Shown one piece after another: positions 25,270 through 38,017 of a stretch of DNA of 64,000 bases (positions within the stretch are counted from its first letter, which is position 1; the number at the start of each line of letters is the position of its first letter). Source of the DNA: Marchantia polymorpha subsp. ruderalis (taxonomy: Eukaryota; Streptophyta; Marchantiopsida; Marchantiales; Marchantiaceae). Under the pieces are notes generated by a model, which worked only from the letters and a program-made list of their open reading frames with translations, ran no database searches and was not told the DNA's origin. Where the stretch lies: NCBI GenBank assembly GCA_037833965.1, contig AP031352.1:19572501-19636500 (forward strand). Direction: 5' to 3'. Position numbers and translations under genes: made by a program.

Positions 25270-26515
25270 GAAATCAGATTTGGAGGTTCCTGTAAATAGT
25301 ACAACCGAGATTGTGTTAGCTTCAAAACTATCGGCTGATTAGATTCGCTACTGCTATATATCGAATGTGTATCGAGGGAGATCGCTCAGCTGACTGGTTG
25401 ACACAATAGGAGATTTGACAACGATGACAACGAAATACTGATAAATATGGCTTCACTTACATTGATTTTCGAGTAATCAGCAGTCCCCAGTCAGTTGGCA
25501 TTGTTGTCAAACGATTGTTACGAAAATTCCCGTCACCACAACACAATTGCAAGAAAGGAACTTCAAGACAGGTGGATAGCAAAATAGAAATATCTGATAA
25601 ATCTTGAAATCATTGAAGAAATATCTTGATAAAAGTCTGTGTTTCATGACTTAGATCCATCCCTTTTTCAAGCTTTCTAGTTTTGCAAGCTAGCAGTTTA
25701 TCATGAATCACAAAGAAAATGAACTCATGGCAAGTCTGTCGGCAGGAAGCAAACGTTTTGAAATCACCATGGGATACGATATCATGCATCACGGGAAATC
25801 AAAGTGGAATACTGGAATGGAATGATAGTCTATCGACAGTGAGCACCACTACGCTGAACTTCGAAGTCGTCAATCTGCAAATGTCTCAAAAAGGAGTCAT
25901 TGGAATGATTGCGAGATTAGTAATGAGAATTTTGAGAACATACATCCGTCCTGAAATACTTCCTTTTGTCCGTACAAAGTTTACTTCAACGTGAGACGTT
26001 TTAGGAAGGCTTTCTACACTTACTGACTACACGAAATTCAAGAGTGATGTACAATTCGAAACACTTATCAAAACAAAGATGAACTGTCAGTTTGTCACGT
26101 CCATGGTATTTGAGGCGCTTCAGAAGGATGCCTCTGTTGTCTGCTGTATAGACCAAAAACCGTCATCGATACTTACACACGTCAAATCCAGCCTACGTCT
26201 CCAGATCCGGAATTTGGCCACTTCTTCACAAAAGTTTACATTACTGCACACGGCATTTTCAGTCAAAGGAAATCCATGAGCAATCCACACCTATCGGTAG
26301 TGAGTTTCTGCTAGTCATCCATGGGTGTTTGATTAAGGCAAAAAGGCATGAATGTGGCTGCGGAGAGTGCTGACAAGGTCACAATTATAGTAGATTCTGT
26401 TAGCTTTACTACTGGTCCACTTAACTTAATTAGTGGTTGTTTGACGATTCTCTGCATGAGCCAGATAAGCACGAGGATATGAATCTCGAGTCAGCACTTG
26501 GAATCAGATGTGAAT
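25270..26515 (-). pseudogene. Inverted decayed copy of the receptor-kinase LRR region
   Basis: The reverse complement of this block aligns in order with 29400-30800 of the kinase gene. Matching points include 26488-26510 with 29406-29430, about 26080-26280 with 29640-29840, about 25640-25750 with 30310-30440, and 25300-25345 with 30712-30752. It covers several LRR exons and introns but no kinase exon. Exons are mutated and the frame is lost. With the live gene it forms a long inverted repeat with arms of about 1.25-1.4 kb and a 2.9-kb spacer. Confidence 0.75.
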
Positions 26516-26565
26516 ACCTAGAGGAAAATTAGAATGAATAATCGTTTACCATCTAACCATGCAAG

Positions 26566-26941
26566 TAGAGTTGGAGGCACAACCTCCAAGTGCATGCCCC
26601 GGGGCGAGGGCACGGGGGCATGCCCACGGGCATGCCTCATTCGCATTTTCCATACGAGGCATGCCTGTATGTATAAAAAAATTTATACATACCGGCATTA
26701 CGTATTAAATTTATTATACATATACTCTAGAGTTACAGATGTATATTGTAGAAAAATAGACTGTGGGATAAGTGAGAAAATAAAACTGTTTTCATTTGGA
26801 GATTCTGCTCTAGTACTTTATTTACATAGAAGTATATTTTATGAAACGGTAAAATGTACATATTGTTATACGGGCATGCCTTTTAATCTTAAAAGGGGGC
26901 ATGGGCATGCCCCGAGATATTTTGTTGTGCCTCTAACTCTA
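26566..26941. mobile_element. hAT-type MITE
   Basis: A 376-bp element with 18-bp terminal inverted repeats (TAGAGTTGGAGGCACAAC at the left; the right end has one mismatch) and an 8-bp target duplication CATGCAAG at 26558-26565 and 26942-26949. The TAGAG start and 8-bp duplication fit the hAT superfamily. Subterminal regions carry many GCATGCC/GGCATGC motifs in both orientations, as expected for transposase-binding sites. It has no transposase and so is non-autonomous. Confidence 0.9.
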
Positions 26942-26949
26942 CATGCAAG

Positions 26950-28516
26950 TAGCTGACTCCACGGTTAGATGAGACGAAATGGTTAAATATGCACGTTTGT
27001 CAGCCATAATGGATTTCAAGTTTGAAATTTTGCAGCTATTGCGTGTCGAAATTGCGAAAGAGTGTTGAATAAAATGATAAGTTGATGTTATAATTAGCTC
27101 AACATGTGGTTTAACATGCATTAGCTGTTCTCAAGAAGTTGGAATTCTCTCAACATGTTTGAAACTCTTAAAATTCATGGTTTTCATCCCAGAATTCCAC
27201 ATTGAGTTCTGAATCTATCTTGTCTAATCTTCAAACATACACAAAGGTTTTCTACTCATAACCAGAATATGAAAGAGAGATCAGGTTCAACCCAAATACA
27301 CATTAAGAGTTTCAAAGACTATAGGTTCTCGAATTTTAACCTTCCGTTCCAAATATTGTTCATTATATTTTCAAAAAAGATCAATGCGAAAAAATGTCAA
27401 TTTAACGGATTTATCTAAGCGTGTTATTTGCTGGTGCACATCAAAATTAACAAGTGTTGACACATCATGTAAGAGGGTATAAGTCTTCATGCCATGGATC
27501 TGCATCCGCCGTTTGTGAAGCCAAGGTTAAAACCACGCCAAATGAAAAAGGAACCAAGTAAAACAGTAAAATGGATTGAAGAAGATGGATGATATATCAT
27601 GAGGAACGAGGAGAGCACGCCGACTGCAACACCTACGACTCGTTGAGCAGATATGGCTCGGAGAAAACAGGAAATGTCGCCTGTCCTCTCAGGGAGGACC
27701 TGGTTATCAGAAGGCTGGCTCCACAAGAGCCACTTCTCGATAGTGAGAACAGCCCGCCGCAGAACAGTGTCAGCACAGTCCCTCGCTGACCGTTGACCCT
27801 CTCAGACTCCTGATGCCGTACAGGTCGTTCGTTCTCAAGTCGAGCCCACTGGACAAGCGCCCTTCTGACGGCTTTACAGATGTCAGAATATCTAAGGAGG
27901 TTCAAGACTTCGTGGACGATGTGATCGTTGACAATCATGTTCGGGACTATTGCCCCACTCGTCTTGATGGCTGTCCACTTGGAGCCCTTTATCCTAATTT
28001 TGCCCCACCGAGATCCCCAACTTACTTCCAAATGCTAAAACGCTGCTGCTGGTGTGATCTCGACAGTTGAAGGGCACAAGGAACAAGTCATCATTGCACA
28101 ACTTCAAATTACAGTTGTTCTGTACAAGGCGGGCAAGCCGCCATCGCAAGCGACTGGGCCCGGCCCTCCAGTGCGCAGAGTCCAGAGAGATCGATTTGAG
28201 CGGTTTGATTTATTCAATATTTGGAATCGTAGGTCTTATTGAGCTGGCGCCTCAGCAGTTGCTTGTTTCGAATTTTGCTTCATCGCTAAAGCTCAGGCTA
28301 GCGCATCTTTTAGCAGCGACGATATCTCAGTAGTAGCACCTCGGGGACATCTGAGAATTGAATATGGCACGTGTAATTTCGAATTACGCCTAAGGCGTAT
28401 GCAGTCATCTCGAGCCTTGCAGATTATGTACAGATTTGGAGGCTTCTCATCAGAGAGAAGTTCTGATGTCCACCTCAAGGACACAGACACTGAGGCCGCG
28501 GCAGCACCAGCCAAAT
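26950..28516. other. No supported gene; upstream region of the kinase gene
   Basis: Contains a 132-codon minus-strand open frame (27633-28031) with no recognisable domain and no splice or signal evidence. It must contain the kinase promoter and 5' leader, but I cannot identify a convincing TATA box. Confidence 0.45.
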
Positions 28517-31500
28517 ATGAGATTCATGGATCGTCTGGTTGTGTATTTCATATTGTTCTGCTCGGTGGACCTCAGGCTGATACGAAAAGCTAACGCCGCA
28601 TTACCTCCTGACGAGAGTACAAAACCATCTCCTTCCTTAGAATCCTTCATATACTCCGTGATCTCATCAACACAATTTCAGTGTCTTTCCTTTCATACCA
28701 TCACATGTGTCTTATGCAAATTCAGTTCGCAGCCCCTCCAAGCTTCTTCCGTATAGACATACAATTGTTCAATTCACTGAATGTGCCAATGTGATTGTTC
28801 TGAGAAAAAAAGGAAGCGAGAGCTCTATGCAATCTAATACTGCGCTTCAATTTTCAGTAACCGCCATTGAGGCTCTGCGCGATAAATTCAACCTGGCAAA
28901 CTGGACAGCGGGAGATCCATGCTCTGATGTCAATTGGATTGAGTGTTCCGGAGCCTATAACAACGTGGAGTCGTTGTAAGCAGGCCTCTGAATGTACCCC
29001 TTTACTTTTCTTTTCATTGGCCAACTTTGAGCATCCATCGCTGGCTCGCTCGATCCGTGACTCGATTCGTGAGGTCACACTTTCTGAGATGACAGTACTG
29101 TTCATTGTTACTGACATCTTGAGATCTATTCTGATGGCAGGTTATTGACAAATACAAACTTGACAGGTACCATTCCGAGTGAGTTCACGAATCTGAAGTC
29201 CATTATCACCATGTACGTCAACAATCCTTGATGTGATGCATCTTTAACCAGGCATCAGGATATGTTTCGAAAGAATTTTCTTCAATCTGCCACTTGGAAG
29301 GGTCTCTACCGAGAAAAACCTCTATAAAATAAACTTCCAGAATTCAATCTCGAACTTAGATGAATTGGATGGTAAGCGACTTTCGTTCTAATTTTCTACT
29401 CGGTTTTCACACTGGAATCCAAGTGCTGACTCAAGATTCGTAATCTCGTGCTTGGCCGCCTCATGCAGAGAAATGTCAAACAACCCCAAATTAATTGGAC
29501 CTCTACCAGACCTAACGGAAGCCTCCAGCATTGTGACCTTGTAAGTACTCTACTCAACCACATTCACGCAGTGTTACATTAGTCAATCGCACCGTGGATG
29601 ACTAGCAGTAAGCTCACTGCCGGTGGGTCTCGATAACTCATGGATTTCCTCTGGCTGAAATTGTTTTGTGCAGTAATGTAAGCTTTTGTGCTTTAGGTGG
29701 CCAAATTCCGGATCTGAAGAGGTCGGGTGGACTTGACGTGTTGTAAGTATCGATGACGGTTTGTAGTTTATTACAGCAGATAAAACACCCATGCATCTGA
29801 AGAGCCTCAAATGCCATGAGCTTGAAGAAGTGAGAACTCAACGATGTATTGATAACAGTTTGGAATTGTGAATCACTCTAGTCAAATTTCATGCATTGTC
29901 GGTAAACCGAGAAGAATTGCCTACAATGTAATAAAGTAAGTGCTATACACCCAACAAATAGATCTATTGTACGCCGGATGGGTGTCCTTAGTTCCTCATT
30001 ACTAATATCGTGACCATTTGAATGACTCCATCTTCAGGCATTTGCAGAATAACAACTTCGCTGGACCCATTCCTCCGGCTTTGTTTCAACACGGATTTCT
30101 TCGGAATGTGTAAATGTTCATATCTCACCTATGAGTGTGTTATTGGATGAGTCTCTCCTCTGAGTGTCTAAAGTGGAAATAGTGCATACTAGGAAGTAAG
30201 TTCAACACAGTAATGCTTACTGTCCACATACTTAAACTGCATGGTCTATGTTCAATATTGAAGGATGCGATGATATGCGATGGTGAGTTAAAAATATTTT
30301 TTTCCTGCCGCCAGCCCTGCCTAGAGTTCCTTCCATTCTTGGTTATTCACAATAAGCTGCTAGTGTACAAATATAGCAAGACAGAATTCGTATTCGAGCC
30401 ATTCAAGCCTGAAAAATGGATGGATGTACGTCATGAAACACACACATCTATCTAGAACTATATGATTGATTTTTCATGTTGTCGTCCACCAGTCCTCAAG
30501 TTCCTTTCTTGTGGTGACAGGAATGTTCGAAACAACCAGTTGACAACTGTGCCAGTTAAATTGACCCTATTAGAACGTCTTAAAACAATGTAAGTGGAAA
30601 CTCGAATTTATCAGGTTTCCGTAGTTATTATTCTCAAATTTCCTGCTGTGTCTACCAGTCAGCTGAGCGATCTCAGTCAGCATTTCAAATTCGATATATT
30701 GCACTTTCGAATCGAATCAGCCGACAGTGAAGCTCACACAATCTCGGTTGCTTCATAACAGGAATTTGGCAAATAATCTTATCTCTGGAATATTGCCTGA
30801 CCTTCCTGCTGGTAATAGTCAACCCGATAGCGAAAATCGTCTCGAATTATTGTAAGTTCTTATCTAAGGAAACTCAAGTTTGTGATAGACTAGATTTGCA
30901 GAAACACATTCTATGTGAGGCTCATGCATGTTCTCCGCCATTTATGTTACTAATATGTTTTCTTTCACGTCATCAGAACCTTCAGCAACAATTTCTTCTC
31001 AGGAGGAATTCCAGAGTCCTGGGAACAGCTTATCTACTTGAAAGAGATGTAAGCACTTATGCTTTAAAAAGTTCGGCTTTATATACTGAGTCAGTTACAA
31101 AAGAAAAAGCGTTTCTTTCTAATCAACTGAAGCTTATATTCAGCACCATGAGTACTGCTTCAAAAACTTATTGCTTCGCGATTCTGAGAAAAAAACGGGA
31201 TCTTACTTCTTAATCTTCTTCTTAATCTTACGGGACCAATTCCATCTTACTTCAAATGTATAGTCACTAATTCGTGTCACCGTTATGATCCGATGCTGTT
31301 ATATTTGAGTGTTTGTGACAATCATTGTTTCTCTGAATTGCAGATCCTTTAATATTAATCTTACGGGACCAATTCCATCTTACTTCAAATGTATATTCAC
31401 TAATTAGTGTCACCGTTATGATACGATGCCGTTATATTTGAGTTTTTGTGACAATCATTGTTTCTCTGAATTGCAGATACTTGAATAATAATAATCTTAC

Positions 31501-34500
31501 GGGACCAATTCCATCTTACTTCGGAAAGTTGAAGGCTTTGCTGATTCTGTAAGTGGACGAGTCTGGGTTCATATCTAAAGTCAAGAAGGCTGAATGTTGC
31601 TGCAGCTCATCTAGTTAACTGAGGATTGGATACTCTCGGAGGAGTTGAATTTATCATTGATAGCAGATCGCGACTGTGATAAGCGATCTGACATGTTTGA
31701 ATTAAATTTTTGCCAGGGATCTCAGAAATAATCAGTTCAATGGCACAGTACCTCAGTCGCTTGCTGAACTACCAAATCTCAAGACTCTGTAAGTTGCTAT
31801 GCAATAGATAGACTAGAATCTGCAGCACTTTGATGAATCCGTGAACTTCCAAACAGATTTATCCACGAAGTTGCTTCCATACATCTATTGTATGTCAAAC
31901 AATATCCATCATTTCTAATGGAAACCATTAATGTTAGACTGAATTTTCCAAATTACTTTAAGTTCGTCCAAGTCCGCCACCTGCCCGGTTGGAATATGTG
32001 ATTACGTGACAATTGAGTGACTTTACTTTTCTAGGTTGCTGGACAACAACAAGTTTACAGAAATACCTCAATCTCTGTTAGACAGAAAAACGCGAGGCTT
32101 GAACATCTCGTAAGTCTGTCTCTTACAGCTCATGGCCTCTCTTTAACTCCAATGCTTTGTGCATGACTTGCAAATCTTCTTGTCAAAGAGAGTTGGGACA
32201 TATTCTGAGTCTCTTTTTCAGATTTAGCAACAACCCAAACATCAGTATCACGGTGGACGAGCAGCAGGAACCGCTGAAATCAAAATCTGGTGCCCCTATT
32301 GGAATAATCGCTGGAGTTGCAGCAGTTGTCATCATCGGAATCGGTCTTGGACTCGCAGCGTTTTTTTATGTTAGGAGGAGAAAGAGCAAGCCAAATCTTG
32401 AACAACAGGTTAAACCTGGTATGTACTCATAGCTAACAACTGCATCGATGAATCTTCTTGTAAATAGCTTTTGGATCTCAACAAGCTGAAAGGGCAGGTG
32501 TTCTGTCGTGAAGTATATTCTTTTGTCCTGATCATACATTATTACATCTGAAAACAGAGGACATGCCTAAGTCAGCTCAAAGTTTCACATATAAGGAGGT
32601 CAAAACAATCACTTCCAATTTTAAGACCTCGATAGGCAAGGGAGGGTTCGGAGATGTTTATTATGGGAAGCTACCTGATGGCAAGGAGGTAGCAGTGAAA
32701 GTCAGGGCTTCTAATTCAACCCAAGGAGCGGATGAATTTCTAAACGAGGTATGTCCTCAACCTTTCACAAATCTTGGACAGTATCGACGATTTTCTAGGA
32801 GCGTTGCATTAGACGCGGCTAAACGAGATTATGAGCAGACGCTAAGAATCACAGAGCCATCCATTTCCTTGGTGAGAAGGGGTTCATATATACACCAGGG
32901 AAATAATCTCTTTGTTCATGATTCCACAGGTCCGACTGCTGTCAAGATTGCACCACCGCAATCTCGTATGTCTCGTTGGTTACTGCTTAGAAGCACAACA
33001 ACAGATACTGATCTACGTCTACATGCCAAAAGGCACATTGCACGACCATCTGTATCCCAAAGGTTTGTTGCATCAAGCACAGTCTGTCTTCAGTTGTTGA
33101 TGAACTTCAGTCGCAAGAGTCTTTTTTTCTTTTATTTTTCCTAACAGTATCCGCTTTAGCTCTATCCCCGACACATAAATGGAAAAGCCATGACAAAAAA
33201 CACAAACAAGACAAGACGAACATCGGGAAGAGGATCTGTTATTAATTATAAAAAAACACATCTGGCACTGAATTCAAATTCCAGAGCTCAAGAATCTTGA
33301 TAAGTTCGACTAATGTGTTTCAGGTGCCAGCTCTACAAAGAAAAGCGCTTTATCAAAGAAGCTCGGTGGTGCAAAACATGAGCTGTTGAGCTGGAAAAAG
33401 CGTGTAGATATTGTGATGAATGCTGCAAGAGGTGAGTTAGCAGAAAAGAAAATCATCCATCTAGCATTATGTTTCTTGATTGAGTAAACCCAGAGCTGCA
33501 ATCAGGTGACAAAGAAGTGGATTTCAGTGGAGTTTAGCCCCGTCTCTTACGACGAAATTATTGTTGTGCAGGCCTTGAGTATCTGCACAAAGACTGCAAG
33601 CCTCCAGTCATACATAGGGATGTGAAAAGTGAGAACATTTTGCTGACTGATGAACTCCAAGCAAAGCTTGCAGACCTGGGAATCTCCAGACAAGCCCCCG
33701 AGCTGGATGTAGATAAACAACATGTAAATACAGGAATAATTACAATGATCAAGGGGACCTTCGGCTATCTGGATCCTGAGTACGAAATGCACCCTGGTTG
33801 CTTTGTGTTTTATTACATCACATCGACATATGCAGTTGCTGTAATCCTCAATGTTTTTCAAGTGTCACCTCACATTATATTTATTCGTGGCAATGACCGA
33901 ATGCAGGTATTATGTTCGAAGAAAATTGACCACAAAGAGTGATGTCTTCAGTTTTGGAATGGTTCTTTTGGAGATTATCACCGGCAGAAAACCTCAAAGC
34001 TACAAATTTCCGGACAGTGAAGCAACAACCTTGGTAGAGTGGGTAAGAAATGGAACGAGACCCTACGAGATTTTTATCCGATCTTGCTCTTGAAACTGTT
34101 TGTAGTTGTAACCGTATTTTCTTACTGAGTGGAGCTGAAGTTCACTGAATTTTCAAGCACAATGCTTATGGTTCTTATACACCAACGCATCAATTTCAAA
34201 TGCACTGTATATTTTACTTTGATTTCACTTTTCAATTCGAACCAGCTCACACATGTACAGGATGTGTATGAACAGGCATAAAAACTTGTATCAAGCAAAT
34301 GTCTTTTACAAATGTTTAGATTTTAATTATTTCTGACTGCATTAAATACACTGAGATCATCACCTTTGAGAGTCTAAGCTGGGCGTTTATATGACAGGTG
34401 CGAAATGCAGTGAAAGCCCATGAGATTGAAACCGTTGTCGATCCTACTCTAGGAAATCATTACCATAAGGAGGGTATGATCAAAGTTGCTGAATTGGCTG

Positions 34501-34748
34501 TGTCATGTCAGCTTCCAACTAGCGGGCAAAGGCCAGATATGGGGGAGATTGTGCGCGTTCTAAAACAAGTTCTGCAACTCGAACAAGTCACAGAGACTGA
34601 ATACAGCGATGACGAAGACAAGATCACAATTCTGGAAGACATTGGCGTGTCATACGACAAAGAGAGTGAATCCATCAACTCCATTGCCTCGACGAGTGTG
34701 TCTATGTATCCTTACGGCCATTCATCCTGGAACACTTTGCCCAGGTAG
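28517..34748 (+). CDS. LRR receptor-like kinase, multi-exon gene
   Basis: A plasma-membrane receptor kinase. The first exon is tentative: ATG 28517, hydrophobic signal peptide (LVVYFILFC). Later exons are supported by splice sites and phase: 28858-28975, 29141-29212, 29469-29540, 29674-29742, 30038-30109, 30521-30589, 30762-30851, 30977-31048, 31477-31548, 31717-31788, 32035-32109, 32222-32418, 32558-32748, 32930-33062, 33324-33431, 33572-33779, 33907-34042, 34398-34748. They encode an N-terminal NWTAGDPC...W cap, about ten LRRs (one per exon), one transmembrane helix ([20 protein letters not shown]) and a Ser/Thr kinase. Kinase motifs present: [16 protein letters not shown] lysine, [12 protein letters not shown] in the DFG position, [10 protein letters not shown]. 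The gene appears intact. Exon layout and YLDPEY suggest an LRR-VIII-1 or LRR-I-like subfamily, not settled here. The ligand is unknown. Confidence 0.85.
31215..31530 (+). repeat. Tandem triplication of an LRR exon start with its intron
   Basis: CTTACGGGACCAATTCCATC recurs near 31227, 31359 and 31496, each time (for the last two) after the same intron end (GTTTCTCTGAATTGCAG). The period is about 132-137 bp. Only the third unit continues into a full 72-bp LRR exon (31477-31548). The first two end at CAAATGTA and lack the rest of the repeat, so they act as partial or decoy exons. Confidence 0.85.
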
Positions 34749-35274
34749 TAGGGAAGCCAGCCTTCAGAGTGCATGAAACCTGCATGAGTCAACCTCATAT
34801 TTACACGATGTGGTGGGAGGAGGGAAGTGGTTGCGGGTACGAGCCGGGTGGCCGAAAATGGCCCATGATCCATAAGAAATGTCAATCTGATTTGCTCTTG
34901 CACTTGTAACCCAATCCCGTAATAGACAAGGGTTATAACTTTGGTGTCGAGTCATTTAACAATGCTCTCACTTATCACAAATCATGTTAAGTGATACTAG
35001 CGGGTGTTTCTGGGGATGCATACCACCTCACCAATATTGACCAAGGAGTAAGCTCTATGTAGGTTTCACTCCAAAATGTCCCAACTCTTCATGAGCATGT
35101 TACACTATCAGTATCTCTTCGTCCACTAGAGAAGATGGTCTTGCTCCTCGGCTCTCACTGTGTATGGCACCATATTGGTCTGAAAAACTCCAATATTATT
35201 GTATCATCGTGAATATCACGCTGATCTATAGCGCCATCTTTATTCTCAAGATCTAAACATTGTTCATCCACTCT
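34749..35274. other. Downstream of the kinase gene; no supported gene
   Basis: Nothing recognisable beyond the likely 3' UTR of the kinase. Confidence 0.5.
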
Positions 35275-36971
35275 TTAAATAGAGTAAGATGTCAAGTGGT
35301 CCTCCCTACGAGAGTCTCCACGTAACAAACACAGGAAGTCCAATGCATGCCAAGAAATCACCATCTCCTCATCCACTTCACCATGCCATCTAGCTCCAGT
35401 GTTGACCTTATGGCTAGTGCATGGATTTTGACTCAAACCATCGGCACCCAGATTCGCAACTCCACTCAAAAATTATACTCCTGTAAGATTAGAGTACACT
35501 GTGCAAGCTTCCCAGTGAGCTTGTCGGACTCCATCAACCTCTTGAGTGGCTAGTGATCAGTGACAAGGGTAAAATGTGTGCCAAACAAATAATACTTGAA
35601 GTGTGCCATAATCCACAATGCTGCTAGACACTTTTCCTCGTTTGAACTATACATCTACTTCATTGCATTGTTCGAACTACTAGTATACGCAATCACAAAC
35701 TCTTTGGCCTCATCATCACGCTGCGTCAACACCGCTCCAAGTTTGAACGTACTCCAATCAATGTGCAACTGATATGCACGAACTCTAATGGATCTCTTCA
35801 AGATGGGAGAGGTCACCAACCTAGCCTTGAGCTCAACAAAAGCTTTCTCATGTTTGTCTCCCCGTTGCCACTCTTGATCCAACTTCAACAACTAGTTCAA
35901 GGGTTTGGCTATAGCAATAAATACATTCACATACTTCCGGTAGTAGTGCGTCAAATCCATGAATACACGAACTCTACTCACATCCGTCTGACAAGAGATG
36001 CATGCAATAGCCTTCACATTTGCTTGCTAAACTCTCCATGTATCATGACCCAAGTATTCAAGGTTCTCCTAGAAGAACTTACACTTTCTCGGATGTAACG
36101 GCACATCATGAGACTTCAACAGTTCAATATCAATCTGCAAATGTATTTGGTGTTCCTACATGGTGTCGCTAAACATCAAGATATCATCACTGTAACACTT
36201 GAAAAAATACAATCCCGTTAGGATCATATAATACTCTGAAACTCGGCAAGTGCATTCTTCAATCCAAAGGGTAAAAATTGTCATTGATACAAACAATCAA
36301 TGCTATAAGAGTTGACGTCCCAAAATGCTGTCTTGGCCTAGTCCACCTCTCGAATCAACAACTGTCTGAAGATCCAAAGTACTGAAAATCTTCGCATGTC
36401 CCACCTCATCAAAATTCTCCTCAAATGTAGGCATGGCATACTTCTCGGACTTTGTCTGCCGATTGATAAGACGGTAGTCTCCACACATTCGTCTATCCGT
36501 GAAGTTGTCATGTACATCCTTCTTAACCAGCATGACAATGGCTAATGCATACTCATCATGCAACAACTAACCCTGCCTCCAGTAGGTCCAACTGCCTACT
36601 CTGAATCAAGTCCATTTTCATATCACTATATCAATGGGGACTTCAAAAAATTGGCGTATCACTAGCCAATTCTATCCGTATACCTGGTTAAATCAAAGCA
36701 CCTAATTCATTCATGTTAAAGTCAAAACAATTCATACAAACAAGTACAAATTCTGTCAACCGTCGTCTTTGCCCTCTTATGATCTTGGGATCAATCAATG
36801 GCTCACAATCTTTCTCTATAGTCACACTAGAAGGAGACAACTCTCTCATTGGTTGCTATGCCACCTTGTACAAAAAATTGGTACGGCACTCCGTAACCTG
36901 TTTGGATCAATCTTCACGTGATTAACTCCTACAACTGCCTAGGCTACAACTCTAGCAGGTACTCTTGTCAC
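35275..36971 (-). pseudogene. Old Ty3/Gypsy pol fragment (RT and RNase H), second family
   Basis: Minus-strand pol of a Gypsy family distinct from the long-LTR one. From 36970 downward: RT N-terminus (RMCGDYRLINRQT, KYAMPTFEE, FSTLDL), a degraded YSDD active site near 36190, then RNase H (LHIDWSTFKLGAVLTQRDDE, LVTDH) to a GVANLGADGLS-type end near 35430. Many frameshifts and stops, including TAG at 35540-35542 in the LVTDH segment. No LTR is identified. LTR D interrupts its 5' side at 36972, so this is the oldest layer of the nest. Confidence 0.85.
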
Positions 36972-38017
36972 TGTAATAACCCACTAAAGGCTAAAACTGT
37001 AATATAGTGGTAGAAAGGTCGAACCCATAGAGACAGAGGAACACACAGGGTACAAAGTGTCACGTTTTAACAGACTATTGAGGAGTTTGAATTCTCAGGC
37101 GACTGTCACTCCCAGAAATACTGCAAGTGTCCACTCGGAGCGCACTCGGAGGTCGCACAGTGCAGCGTAACACACACACACACACACACACCTGAAACTA
37201 CAGAAACACAACCCAGAGATCCGTTAGGACCTCTACTCAAGATTTCAGGGGGAAAAGTCTCTCGCGAGTACTCAGCGAAGCTGCGGGTAGTGACTCCCAA
37301 CTCCGGCTTTTACAACCCTTTCCACTAGCTTGCTGCTAGCGTAGGAAACCCGGTTTGGACTGCCTACTTCGGATCGAAGTCACTCATACGCGGTGAACAA
37401 CACTCTCAACTCACAAAACGCGCAGAGAACACAGGTCCGCACTGAAGGACTCACTGAGAAACATTCCAGTAACACAATGACACTCTATTGAAGAGTTTGA
37501 ATTCTTAGGCACTTGTCATTCCCAGAAATACTACAGGGGTTACCCCAAAGGCACCTGCTGCAGCGTAACCTGAATTTACAACCAAGGCTTGCACGAAGTA
37601 GCAAAACTTCATTTTGGCATTGAGGGGAAAGATCCCGAAGGAGTACAATCAGGAACAAACACTCGAAGGTGTAGGGGCGAAACTATTCAAGTATCTAACT
37701 CGTCACTGGCTCTGAGCATCGGCAATCACCCGCAGGTGTAGATCCGAACTACTCAAGTCTCTAACCAATGTACTAGCTCTGAACATTCGGCCGAAGGCCT
37801 TCAGCTACAAAATGCGGAACGCCAAGTTGTAGCTCCTCTTGCGTGGTGACAGAATTAAAGACACAATCACGCAGAGAAAATGAGTTCCTGATCTGCACTT
37901 CCGAAACTGGGAAAAATCCCAAGGCAAGACGCCTTGAACTACTTTATAACTTCTAAGTCCTAACTAGCACAACACTGCACTACGCTACACGCCGGCACGG
38001 AACCACGCTACACTACA

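Noticed and set aside
27633..28031. 132-codon minus-strand ORF upstream of the kinase
   Set aside because: No recognisable domain, repeat or splice evidence; overlapping open frames on both strands suggest chance.
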